64,000 nucleotides of DNA from Pikeienuella litoralis (GTDB lineage Bacteria > Pseudomonadota > Alphaproteobacteria > Rhodobacterales > Rhodobacteraceae). The notes beneath the pieces were generated by a model. The model was given only the letters and a program-made list of their open reading frames with translations. It had not been told where the DNA came from and searched no databases. The stretch spans positions 434,001 to 498,000 of the forward strand of contig NZ_JBBHER010000002.1 in the NCBI RefSeq assembly GCF_037646705.1. Direction: 5' to 3'. This document shows, piece after piece, positions 50,392-58,269 of this stretch (the stretch's first letter is position 1; each line of letters opens with the position of its first letter). The position numbers were made by a program, and so were the translations under genes.

Positions 50392-51621
50392 TCAGGCGGT
50401 CTCTTCGTCCCGGCGCTGCAACACCCCGGCGAGACGCCGGATCCCTTCGGCGAGTTTTTCCGGCGGGTTGAGGGTGAAGTTGATGCGGAACGCGCGGCGA
50501 TCCTTCCCCAGCGGGTCGAAAACGCTGCCGGGCGCGACGCAGACGCCGGCGTCGAGCGCCGCGGGCAGCAACGCGTTGGTGTCGAGCGATGGGTCGCGCG
50601 CGACGGCCCAGACGAACATGCCGCCGACAGGCGTCTCCCAGTCGAACCACTTGGAGAGATGCGTGTTCATCGCCGCGATGAGCGTGTCGCGCCGCTGACG
50701 GTAGAGCGCCGCAATCTCCGGCTGGATCCTGTCGATCAGCCCTGTTTCGATGGCCTTCAGCGCGATGCGCTGGCTGAGGCCGCTGCCGCATATGTCGGAG
50801 CCCTGCTTGGCCATGGTCAGCGCCTCGATCATTTCGGGCGCGGCGATGACCCAGCCGACCCGGAGACCCGGCGCCAGCGATTTCGATATTGTGCCGAGAT
50901 AGATCACCGGTCCGCGATAAAGAGCGTCGCCCTCGGCCGAGCCGGACAGCGACAACATTCGGGGCTGAGGCGCGCCGTCGTAATGGAGCGAGCCGTAGGG
51001 ATCGTCCTCGACCAGCCAGACGCCGGTCTGATCCGCCGCGCCGACCAGCGCCTCGCGGACCGGCGCGCCGACGAGCCGGCCGCTCGGGTTGGAGAAGTTC
51101 GGGACGGTATAGGCGAATTGCGCGCCCTGAAGCGCCTGGACGGCGTCGAATTCCGGCCGCCCCAGGTCGAATGGCCGGAAAACCGGGTTCCGAGGCCGCC
51201 AGGCGTCCAGCGCGCCGACATAGGTCGGCGCCTGCGCCGCGATCAGGCCGCCATCGTCCAGGAGCACCTTTCCGATCAGGTCGAGCCCCTGCATGCCGCC
51301 GGAAATGATCAGGACATTCTCCCGCCCGAGCCGGACGCGCTGGTCGCTGAAGCGTTCCGCGATCAGGTCGCGCAACTCCGGCAGCCCTTCGATCGGCGCG
51401 TAATTCAGGCTGTCCCCAGGGTGGGCCGAGACGGCTTCCTCGGCCAGCGCCGCAATCTCCCTCACCGGATAGACCGCGGGATCGGGCAGGCCCCCGGCGA
51501 GGTTGATCAGCCCCTGAATCCGCCCGGCGGCGAGAAACATGCGGGTGATGTCGTTCGTCGTCCCCAACCAGCTGGCGAAAGCGGGGCGGGAGGCCACGGG
51601 GCCGGCTGCGATCTGATCCAT
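50392..51621 (-). CDS. Class I/II aminotransferase (2-aminoadipate/MocR-like type)
   Basis: A 409-residue PLP enzyme of fold type I. The PLP lysine is K247 in TISKSLAPGLRVGW, the pyridine-binding Asp lies in VEDDPYG, and YTVPNFSNPSG is a hallmark of the PLP-dependent aminotransferases related to MocR regulators. It lacks the GntR DNA-binding domain of MocR, so it is an enzyme rather than a regulator. Substrate amino acid is unknown. Confidence 0.9.
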   Translation of the reverse strand: MDQIAAGPVASRPAFASWLGTTNDITRMFLAAGRIQGLINLAGGLPDPAVYPVREIAALAEEAVSAHPGDSLNYAPIEGLPELRDLIAERFSDQRVRLGRENVLIISGGMQGLDLIGKVLLDDGGLIAAQAPTYVGALDAWRPRNPVFRPFDLGRPEFDAVQALQGAQFAYTVPNFSNPSGRLVGAPVREALVGAADQTGVWLVEDDPYGSLHYDGAPQPRMLSLSGSAEGDALYRGPVIYLGTISKSLAPGLRVGWVIAAPEMIEALTMAKQGSDICGSGLSQRIALKAIETGLIDRIQPEIAALYRQRRDTLIAAMNTHLSKWFDWETPVGGMFVWAVARDPSLDTNALLPAALDAGVCVAPGSVFDPLGKDRRAFRINFTLNPPEKLAEGIRRLAGVLQRRDEETA

Positions 51622-52054
51622 CTCCGGATGGCTCCTTGGCGTGTGAGCGGAATACCGCGACTCATACGCAGTTCGCGCTGGTTCGGCAAATTGTGGAGAC
51701 CCGGAGAGTCTGGTCGTTTCCCCGGCCCGAGACGCCTGCGTCGCCCGCCCCGGAAGAAGGGGCGGGCCTCCCGCTCAAGCCGGTTGAGTGAAGACGGCGG
51801 ACATACCCCCCCGTCGTGAGCGCACGACGCTCCACGACGCCCCCTCCCTGTCTCCAGAGAGGGGGAAGGTGGATGCCATTTGGCGCCGTCCGCGGCGGGG
51901 TCAACTCGCCAATCCCCTAAACGAGTTTCGCACCGCCGCTTTCACACCGCCAACGCAGTGCGCGCCGCCACTCCATGGCCGCGCGAGCCTCGCCTCACTA
52001 TCCAGGCCGCAGCCTGATGAGAGGTGAGGGCGAATGAGGGCGCGGCCCGGCCTT
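51622..52054. other. Gene-free gap with palindrome
   Basis: About 430 bp without a supported gene. A CCCCCTC / GAGGGGG dyad lies near 51839-51867 around CCTGTCTCCA. The C-rich and G-rich runs resemble dispersed intergenic palindromes of GC-rich alphaproteobacteria. The second half runs toward the LuxI gene end. Confidence 0.4.
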
Positions 52055-52768
52055 TTACGCGGCCTCGCGCAACAGATCGGCCATAGAATCGGCGTCCTGA
52101 AGAGCTTCGCCCGCCCGCTCTGCGACCATTGGCCGCACAGATTCCGAAAGCCCGGCGGCGACATAATCCACCGCTGTCGAAACAACGGCGAACCCCTGAC
52201 CGTCGATCATGATCTCGGGTCCGATCAACTCGCCTTTGAACTTGATCGCCTTGAGCCAGCGCACGAATGACGGCGCTGAAAGCGTCAGGACATTCCGCGC
52301 GTTTGCGTTGGCGAGAAACCTGTTGAGGGCCTCAAAAAGCGCCTTGGAGGCTTGTCGGCTGCGGCTGGTGTAGCGGGTGAGCTCCCACGTATCCGTCGTC
52401 GCCGGGCATTCCTGATCCATCAGATTCGCCGGGATGTTGTCGAGAAGTCCCGCGCACGCATCCTTGATCATGTAGGAAACGTTATATGGTCCAAAGCGAT
52501 AGCTCGTGTCTGTCCTCAAAAGCCGGGCCGACGCCTGGATCTCTCCCGCGTCGTCGAGCGCGACGACATATGTCGCGAACGGGCCGTCATACTGATCGAA
52601 CTCGACGGACGCGACGGCCTCGCCATGGGGGAGGCGGCGTTTGGTGGCGGTCGGAACCTCCCAGCCCAGGCCCGCCACGAACACATCGTAGCGATGCGAA
52701 AGAAGGCGCCACCAGAGGTCGCCATGCATGTGAAGGTTTGACCAGTCCAGAATTACGCATTTCATCAT
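52055..52768 (-). CDS. Acyl-homoserine lactone synthase (LuxI family)
   Basis: A 237-residue autoinducer synthase. The invariant LuxI residues are visible: R26 and F30 (RYDVFV), W36 (GWEVP), D58 (EFDQYD), R82 (SARLLRT), E129 and R132 (WELTRY). It makes an acyl-homoserine lactone from SAM and acyl-ACP. ATG 52768 follows GAGGAG. The gene is on the same strand as the luxR-type gene, 77 bp behind it, with a dyad (52802-52817) in the gap. Acyl chain length cannot be read from sequence alone. Confidence 0.93.
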   Translation of the reverse strand: MMKCVILDWSNLHMHGDLWWRLLSHRYDVFVAGLGWEVPTATKRRLPHGEAVASVEFDQYDGPFATYVVALDDAGEIQASARLLRTDTSYRFGPYNVSYMIKDACAGLLDNIPANLMDQECPATTDTWELTRYTSRSRQASKALFEALNRFLANANARNVLTLSAPSFVRWLKAIKFKGELIGPEIMIDGQGFAVVSTAVDYVAAGLSESVRPMVAERAGEALQDADSMADLLREAA

Positions 52769-52801
52769 GAGAACTCCTCTACAATGGGGATTTCTCATGG
52801 A

Positions 52802-52817
52802 TAACCGATTTTGGTTA
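52802..52817. promoter_or_regulatory. Candidate lux box
   Basis: TAACC-AAAATC-GGTTA, a 5+5 inverted repeat with 6-bp centre. It stands 33 bp before the luxI-type start, where LuxR proteins bind. It does not match the classical ACCTGTA half-site closely. Confidence 0.4.
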
Positions 52818-52845
52818 CAAGTCCGCTCTAAAGCGCTTGACGAGG

Positions 52846-53475
52846 TCAGAGCACTCCGTGAACGTGAAGAATGTGAATCAAATGCGGAAGTGATGAAGCG
52901 CCCGCCTGCTTGATTATTGAACTGCGCCGATAACGAAATGTGCGCGCGGGAATACCGAGCATCTTGCAGATTTCGTCGTCGGAGCGGCCTTGAAGGATGT
53001 AGGCGATAAGCGCCTTCTGCTCCTCATCGAAACGTAATGTCGGCGCGCCTCTCTTTGAATCCACGATAACCGTGCCGCTTGCGAGGAGCGAATAGACCTC
53101 CAGTTTGGCCTCCTCCTCCATTTCCGCGCTCTCATGAGAGACGCTGGCGATCGTTTTGGATCCGTTGACGCGAAGCGAGAACGCGGTTCCATTCTCGATC
53201 CCGAACTTCCGCGCCTCCTCGAAAACATAGGTGTCGAAGCCGTCGGCTTCGAGCTCGCGCCAGCTTCGGACGCCGTTCGTGCTGAACCCGAAGATGATCG
53301 TCGGGTCGCGTTCGACCAATCCATTGGTCTGATAGTGATTCAGCCAAGCTTGATCGTAGGTGTAGAACCGCTCGCCCGGCACGTCGTCCTGAAACGAGAA
53401 CCCCACCGCCATTCCGCGATGAGAAATGGCGTGGAGGCGGCGCTTGATCGAATCCAGGGTGAGGGATGTCGTCAC
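52846..53475 (-). CDS. LuxR family autoinducer-binding regulator
   Basis: A 209-residue protein. The autoinducer-binding domain has YDQAWLNHYQTNGLVERDPT and NGVRSWRELEADGF, including the Tyr, Asp, Pro and Trp that line the ligand pocket. A LuxR-type DNA-binding domain covers about 145-205 (FDEEQKALIAYILQGRSDDE, MLGIPARTFRYRRSSI), with a weaker than usual recognition helix. Start is GTG 53475 with GGGAGG upstream. The XRE-type gene ends 1 bp before, so both are one transcript. It likely controls luxI. Confidence 0.9.
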   Translation of the reverse strand: MTTSLTLDSIKRRLHAISHRGMAVGFSFQDDVPGERFYTYDQAWLNHYQTNGLVERDPTIIFGFSTNGVRSWRELEADGFDTYVFEEARKFGIENGTAFSLRVNGSKTIASVSHESAEMEEEAKLEVYSLLASGTVIVDSKRGAPTLRFDEEQKALIAYILQGRSDDEICKMLGIPARTFRYRRSSIIKQAGASSLPHLIHILHVHGVL

Positions 53476-53476
53476 G

Positions 53477-53821
53477 TCACGCCTCCCGGTTCATCTGATC
53501 CGCGCCGACGAAGCCCACGAGCTTTGAGAGAGAATTCGAATCCCGGTGAATGATGAATGGCGTGCGGCGGTTCAACATCTCGGTCGTAGGCCTCATCAGA
53601 TCGTCGACGTCGATTTTGAGAACGACCATCACGCGCAAGAGATCGATGGCGTCAAGATGTCCGCGTCCGTCCATCACATCCGCAAGGTGTCGCTCCGTGA
53701 GGCCGCATTCATCAGCGAGGCGCGCCATCCCGATTCCAGCCGTCGCGCATGACTTGCGAAGGTTGTGGCGGAGCAGAGGCCGCAGATCGTCATCGGCGAG
53801 GTGCCTCATGGAGAGCGACAT
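53477..53821 (-). CDS. XRE-like helix-turn-helix regulator of the quorum-sensing operon
   Basis: A 114-residue protein. The HTH covers about 33-52 (ARLADECGLTERHLADVMDG), followed by a helix typical of XRE or Cro/CI domains (DAIDLLRVMVVLKIDVDDLM). The C-terminal 30 residues are unassigned. It starts at ATG 53821 and ends 1 bp before luxR. Two similar operators between it and the divergent gene suggest auto-control. Confidence 0.75.
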   Translation of the reverse strand: MSLSMRHLADDDLRPLLRHNLRKSCATAGIGMARLADECGLTERHLADVMDGRGHLDAIDLLRVMVVLKIDVDDLMRPTTEMLNRRTPFIIHRDSNSLSKLVGFVGADQMNREA

Positions 53822-53860
53822 GTTCGATATACCCGAGATTGTTCTTGCTGCTTGACACAC

Positions 53861-53879
53861 TTGCCGTTTAGGCCAATTT
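53861..53879. promoter_or_regulatory. Candidate operator A, divergent promoter
   Basis: TTGCC-GTTTA-GGCCAATTT. It matches operator B at 16 of 19 positions and starts 40 bp before it. It lies between the XRE-type gene and the divergent gene of unknown function. Confidence 0.55.
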
Positions 53880-53897
53880 GGTGCTAAAGAAAAGTTC

Positions 53898-53918
53898 AAT
53901 TTGCCGCTTTGGCAAATT
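53898..53918. promoter_or_regulatory. Candidate operator B, divergent promoter
   Basis: AATTTGCC-GCTTT-GGCAAATT is a perfect inverted repeat with 8-bp arms. It lies 30 bp before the ATG taken for the divergent gene. Confidence 0.6.
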
Positions 53919-53947
53919 TCTTCTCGACGAAAGAGCTTTCGGGCGCG

Positions 53948-54622
53948 ATGCGATTGAGCCATCGGAGCTTGGGTGGGACGGAGATTGTACCGGGTATGTC
54001 GACATATTTTTCAACTCTGCCAGAGGAACAGGGGGCGACCACGTTCCTGGGCGCGAGACGGCCGAGCGCCGCGATCGGCGACTTTATCCATGACGCGCCC
54101 TATTGGGTCGGAATGCTGGTTCGTGAGCTGCACGAAACCGCTAGCACCGGTTTCGAGGCCGGATCTTTCCTCTCGCTCGTCGAGAAGGCGATACGCCTGA
54201 AGCCGGATTTCCGGACGGTCGAGACACGTTTCATGCTGAGCCGGATCAATGGCTCCGACTGTTCGATCCGCGCCGCGCTCGTCGATCTGCGAGGCGAGCG
54301 GGACAGCTATACGCTCGCATTTCAGCAACTTACCTATGCGCTCCGAATGCGGCTCTACGATGAGGAATGTGCGGGGGAGCAGATCTCCTGCGCGCTGGCG
54401 AACCTCAAGACGGAGGCGCCCGGCGTCGATCGCGCGGTGATGCTCACGGGCGCGCCCTTGAGTTATGTCATCATGACCCTGTCAGGCGTCTGGACGTCCG
54501 CATTGCGCGAGGCCAATCGGGATGAACGCCGAAGCGCCGCGTGGGCCGACGCCCGCAACGCCGCGCGCGAGGATCTGGTGGCTGAACTTCAGTACGTGTC
54601 GGGCGGCGTAAAATCAGCATAG
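53948..54622 (+). CDS. Protein of unknown function divergent from quorum-sensing genes
   Basis: A protein of about 224 residues with no family I recognise. It is soluble and looks mostly helical, with blocks such as YWVGMLVRELHETASTGFEA, FQQLTYALRMRLYDEE and SAAWADARNAAREDLVAEL. ATG 53948 is taken because a TTG at 53909 would lie inside operator B; ATG 53996 is also possible. Its base composition is a bit lower in GC than the neighbours. A terminator follows. Control by the XRE or LuxR protein is inferred from position. Confidence 0.65.
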   Translation: MRLSHRSLGGTEIVPGMSTYFSTLPEEQGATTFLGARRPSAAIGDFIHDAPYWVGMLVRELHETASTGFEAGSFLSLVEKAIRLKPDFRTVETRFMLSRINGSDCSIRAALVDLRGERDSYTLAFQQLTYALRMRLYDEECAGEQISCALANLKTEAPGVDRAVMLTGAPLSYVIMTLSGVWTSALREANRDERRSAAWADARNAAREDLVAELQYVSGGVKSA

Positions 54623-55076
54623 CGCCCCTCGGCGCCATGCTCTGGCGGGCGCGATTCGCGCGCTTGCTCCGCCCGGGGATGGCAGACCCCGCATGCGCGC
54701 GGAGCTTTTCTTCTTCAAAATCGATTCGCAACGTGGGCTTCGCCCGACGCGGGGGCGCCCTCCGCGATTAGGGCGAGAGAGGAATTTTCTCGGCGGATTT
54801 CCCGAGGAGATTGCGAATGAGGACGGCCTGATTCACCGAAATCGGGATCTCGGCGCCTAGCGGCGGGCGCGGGGCGTCGCCATCATCTTGTTGCTGAAGT
54901 TTGTGCGGCATGGTCGATCGCCGGGGGAGTCTTCGGGACGGCCTTCGCGGTCCGGAAGCGGCTTCGGCGGCTGGCGTGTCGCGCGTCGGTCCGGGGCTGC
55001 TCCGGCGGCGCGAAAGCGCGGCTTCCGCCCCAGCGTGCTCGCCGGCCGCCATTCTGGGACGCAAAGGAGAAAGCAC
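54623..55076. other. Gene-free gap
   Basis: About 450 bp. It holds the terminator at 54666-54715 and the promoter of the downstream SDR gene. Short frames inside are not convincing. Confidence 0.45.
54666..54715 (+). terminator. Rho-independent terminator
   Basis: Outer stem GCTCCGC (54666-54672) with GCGGAGC (54699-54705), inner stem CGGGG/CCCCG, then TTTTCTTCTT. It ends the transcript of the unknown-function gene. Confidence 0.75.
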
Positions 55077-55847
55077 ATGAAACGCCTGCAGGACAAGATT
55101 GCGCTTATCACCGGAGGCGCGGCCGGGATCGGGCTTGAAACGGCTCGACTGTTTCTGAACGAAGGCGCGAAGGTCGCGCTCGTCGATCTGAAGGAAGCAG
55201 ATCTGGACACGGCCGCCGAAAGCCTCGGAGCGCCGGACGACGTGCTGACGGTGGCCGCTGACGTGTCGTCATCCGAGGACACCGCCGCCTATGTGAAGGC
55301 GGTGCTGGACCGTTTCGCGCGCATCGACGTTTTCTTCAACAACGCCGGGATCGAGGGGCGCGTCGCGCCGCTGGCGGATCAGAAGATCGAGGACTTTGAC
55401 CGGGTCATGGCCGTCAATGTGCGCGGCGCGTTCCTGGGCCTGCAACATGTCCTGCCCGGCATGATCGAGCGGAAATCCGGCAGCATCATCAACATGTCCT
55501 CCATTGCGGGATTGCAGGGCAGCCCCAATGTCGCGCCTTACATCACGTCGAAACACGCCATCGTCGGCCTGACCCGCGCCGCCGCCATCGAGGCCGCTCA
55601 CGCGAACGTTCGGGTCAATTCGGTGCACCCGTCGCCAATCAACACGCGCATGATGCGGTCGTTGGAGGAGGGGTTCAGCCCCGGCAAGGCGGAGGAAGCG
55701 CAAAGACGGCTCGCCGCCACGATCCCGCTCGGGCGATACGGCGAATCAGGCGACGTGGCCAAGCTGGTGCTGTTCCTCGCATCCGATGAATCCGCCTTCA
55801 TCACCGGAGGGCAATATCCGGTCGACGGCGGTATGGCGGCAGGCTGA
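55077..55847 (+). CDS. SDR family oxidoreductase
   Basis: A 256-residue short-chain dehydrogenase. The cofactor loop is TGGAAGIGLE, then VDLKEADL (Asp suggests NAD), NNAGIEG, catalytic Ser in MSSIAG and Tyr-Lys in YITSK. C-terminal VLFLASDESAFITGGQYPVD is family typical. AAAGGAGAAAG precedes ATG 55077. It is not in an operon with its neighbours. Substrate unknown. Confidence 0.92.
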   Translation: MKRLQDKIALITGGAAGIGLETARLFLNEGAKVALVDLKEADLDTAAESLGAPDDVLTVAADVSSSEDTAAYVKAVLDRFARIDVFFNNAGIEGRVAPLADQKIEDFDRVMAVNVRGAFLGLQHVLPGMIERKSGSIINMSSIAGLQGSPNVAPYITSKHAIVGLTRAAAIEAAHANVRVNSVHPSPINTRMMRSLEEGFSPGKAEEAQRRLAATIPLGRYGESGDVAKLVLFLASDESAFITGGQYPVDGGMAAG

Positions 55848-56198
55848 ACCATGGCCGGCATATGCGCCGGCGGCGTAGCCGCCCGGTGAACGCGGGCCGT
55901 CGGCGGCGGAGGCCGCCGACCGTCGCTTGAAGGGGCGCGGACAGGCGCGGCGCGCGCCCACATCTGAAAAGAACGCCGGCGTCGATGATTGGGTGTCGGC
56001 GATCGGCCGACAGGACTGACCGTTGCGCGGGCCCCGATCATGGGCGGGGGCGGGCTCGTGGCCGGCGACTTGAACGCCCTTCCTCTCTTTTCCGGCGCGC
56101 GGGCGGGACGTTCGCCCGGCGGATCGGGAACGGAACCCGGCGCGCGGAGTTACGCTTGGCGCGGGGACGCGTCGTTTCCAGTCAATGTCGGAGTAGAA
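55848..56198. other. Gene-free gap with hairpin
   Basis: About 350 bp without a supported gene. GTCGGCGGC-GGAG-GCCGCCGAC (55899-55920) is a perfect 9-bp hairpin some 50 bp past the SDR stop and may end that transcript. Confidence 0.5.
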
Positions 56199-57101
56199 AT
56201 GACCGAACCCAGCCCAGAATCCGCTCCCGAGGGCGCCCGGCGCGAAGAGGCGTTCGAGGAGCATGAACTCGACGCGATGGAGGAGAACACTCCGTTCCGC
56301 GCTCCGGCGATCTTCGAGGTCGTTCGTCGGCAGGGCGAGTCGGAGCTGGCGCGCCCGGCGCTGGCGTTGATGCTCTCCGGGCTGATCGCGGGGCTCGCGC
56401 TCGGGCTTTCAGTCATGAGCGAGGCGCTCTTTCGCACCCATCTTCCCGACGCCGGGTGGCGGCCGCTGGTCGAGAGCCTCGGCTACTCCGTCGGTTTCGT
56501 CGTGGTCATCCTCGGCCAGATGCAGCTTTTCACCGAGAACACCATCACCGCGGTCTGCCCCGCGCTCGACGCGCGGGACCGGAAGACGTTCCTGCGCCTT
56601 GGCCGGCTCTGGGCGCTGGTGTTCGCCACGAACCTGATCGGGGCTTCGATTTTCGGCTACGTTCTCCACGTGACCAGGGCCTACCAGCCCGATGTCTGGG
56701 CGGCGGTCCGCGATATCGCCGGGCATGCGGTGAGCTATGGCTGGACCGAGACCATGTTTCGCGGCGTCGGCGCGGGCTGGCTGATCGCGACTCTGGTCTG
56801 GATCATGCCGAACGCCGGCAACTCGAAAACGCTGATGATCATCCTGATCACCTGGTTGATCGCGCTCGGCGAGTTCGCGCATGTGATCGCTGGCGCGACC
56901 GAGGCGGCCTTTCTGGTTTTCGCGGGCGACCGGACGGCGGCTGAGGCTCTCTTCGGCTTCGTCGCGCCGGCGCTCATCGGGAATATCCTTGGCGGCACGG
57001 TTTTCTTCACGGTGCTGACATGGGCGCAGATTCGGGCCGAACACTGGGAGGACTCTCCGGAGAGGCGGGATGCGGCCCGACGAAACCGGACCCGGCGCTG
57101 A
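56199..57101 (+). CDS. Formate/nitrite transporter family protein
   Basis: A 300-residue protein with six helices of the FocA/NirC fold after a hydrophilic, acidic N-terminus (ESAPEGARREEAFEEHELDA). FNT-type blocks include FTENTITAVCPALDARD, which matches the YfdC-like branch, and the pore-near WLIALGEFAHVIAGATEA with the central His. It moves a small monovalent anion such as formate, nitrite or acetate. GGAG precedes the ATG. It is monocistronic. Confidence 0.88.
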   Translation: MTEPSPESAPEGARREEAFEEHELDAMEENTPFRAPAIFEVVRRQGESELARPALALMLSGLIAGLALGLSVMSEALFRTHLPDAGWRPLVESLGYSVGFVVVILGQMQLFTENTITAVCPALDARDRKTFLRLGRLWALVFATNLIGASIFGYVLHVTRAYQPDVWAAVRDIAGHAVSYGWTETMFRGVGAGWLIATLVWIMPNAGNSKTLMIILITWLIALGEFAHVIAGATEAAFLVFAGDRTAAEALFGFVAPALIGNILGGTVFFTVLTWAQIRAEHWEDSPERRDAARRNRTRR

Positions 57102-57249
57102 GATGCGGGCGGGCGTCCTTCGAGCGGTGGTCGATTGGCGCCGACACTCAACCGAATGTTGAAATTGCGCCCCCGAAAGATGAGCCGTAGTTTACCCCGC
57201 CGTCTTGAATCGGATAACCGGCGAGCCGCGGCTACGGAGGATACAACGC

Positions 57250-58269
57250 GTGCGGGATCATTTGTTGCGACCGATCTGCGAGGCTGGCGCCGTGGCCGGA
57301 GGGATGCGTCTCGCCGGCGGCGCGGTCCGGTTTCACGATGTGGAGGAAGCGCGCCTCGACGGAACCGCGCGGCGGATCCCCGCGTCGGCGCTTTCCGCAG
57401 ATGCGCACGCCGTATTCACGGCGCCGCGCCCTCCGATCGCCGGGGTGGACCTGACCCGGCCGCGACTTTTCGCCGTGCTAAACGTGACGCCTGACAGCTT
57501 CTCGGACGGCCGGCCCGGCGAGACGGTGGCCGATGCGGTGGCGCGCGGGTTGCGCCTTGAGGCGGAGGGCGCGGATTTCATCGATATCGGCGGCGAATCC
57601 ACCCGGCCAGGCTCCGACCCGGTCACGCCGGATCAGGAGCAGGAGCGCGTCCTGCCGGTGATCGAGGGCTTGCTGCGCGCCGGGCTCCGGGCGCCGATCT
57701 CGATCGACACGCGCAACGCGTCGACGGCGCGCGCCGCCTTCGCCGCCGGGGCGCGGATGCTGAACGACGTCTCCGCGCTGACCCATGACGCCGACAGTCT
57801 CTCCACGGCCGCCGCGCTCGGCGGCCCGGTCTGCCTGATGCATGCGAAGGGCGATCCCAAAACCATGCAGGACGCGCCGAGCTACGACAACGTGCTCATC
57901 GAGGTCTACGAATGGCTCGAGGCGCGGGTCGCGGCCTGCGTCGACGCGGGAATCCCGCGCGAGCGACTCGTCGTCGATCCGGGCATCGGCTTTGGCAAGA
58001 CGGTGGCGCATAATCTCACGCTCATCGGCGGTCTCGCCGCGTTTCACGGGCTTGGCTGCGCGGTCATGCTCGGCGCCTCGCGAAAGGCGTTCATCGGCCG
58101 GGTGACCGGGGTGAAGACGGCGGCGGAGCGCGCGACAGGCTCGGTCGGCGCGGCGCTGGCCGGGGCGGAGCGGGGCGCGCACTTTCTCCGTGTGCATGAT
58201 GTCGCGGCCACACGGGATGCGCTCATGGTATGGCGTGCGGCGTCAGGCTTTGAGGAGACGGGCGAATGA
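57250..58269 (+). CDS. folP: Dihydropteroate synthase
   Basis: A 339-residue folate-pathway enzyme joining p-aminobenzoate to hydroxymethyl-dihydropterin pyrophosphate. Signature blocks are FAVLNVTPDSFSDG, DIGGESTRPGSDPV, DTRNA, LMHAKGDPKTMQ and DPGIGFGKT. GTG 57250 is taken, with GGAGG 9 bases upstream; the alphaproteobacterial N-terminal extension before the barrel is included. Its stop overlaps the glmM start as ATGA, so both are one operon. Confidence 0.93.
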   Translation: MRDHLLRPICEAGAVAGGMRLAGGAVRFHDVEEARLDGTARRIPASALSADAHAVFTAPRPPIAGVDLTRPRLFAVLNVTPDSFSDGRPGETVADAVARGLRLEAEGADFIDIGGESTRPGSDPVTPDQEQERVLPVIEGLLRAGLRAPISIDTRNASTARAAFAAGARMLNDVSALTHDADSLSTAAALGGPVCLMHAKGDPKTMQDAPSYDNVLIEVYEWLEARVAACVDAGIPRERLVVDPGIGFGKTVAHNLTLIGGLAAFHGLGCAVMLGASRKAFIGRVTGVKTAAERATGSVGAALAGAERGAHFLRVHDVAATRDALMVWRAASGFEETGE

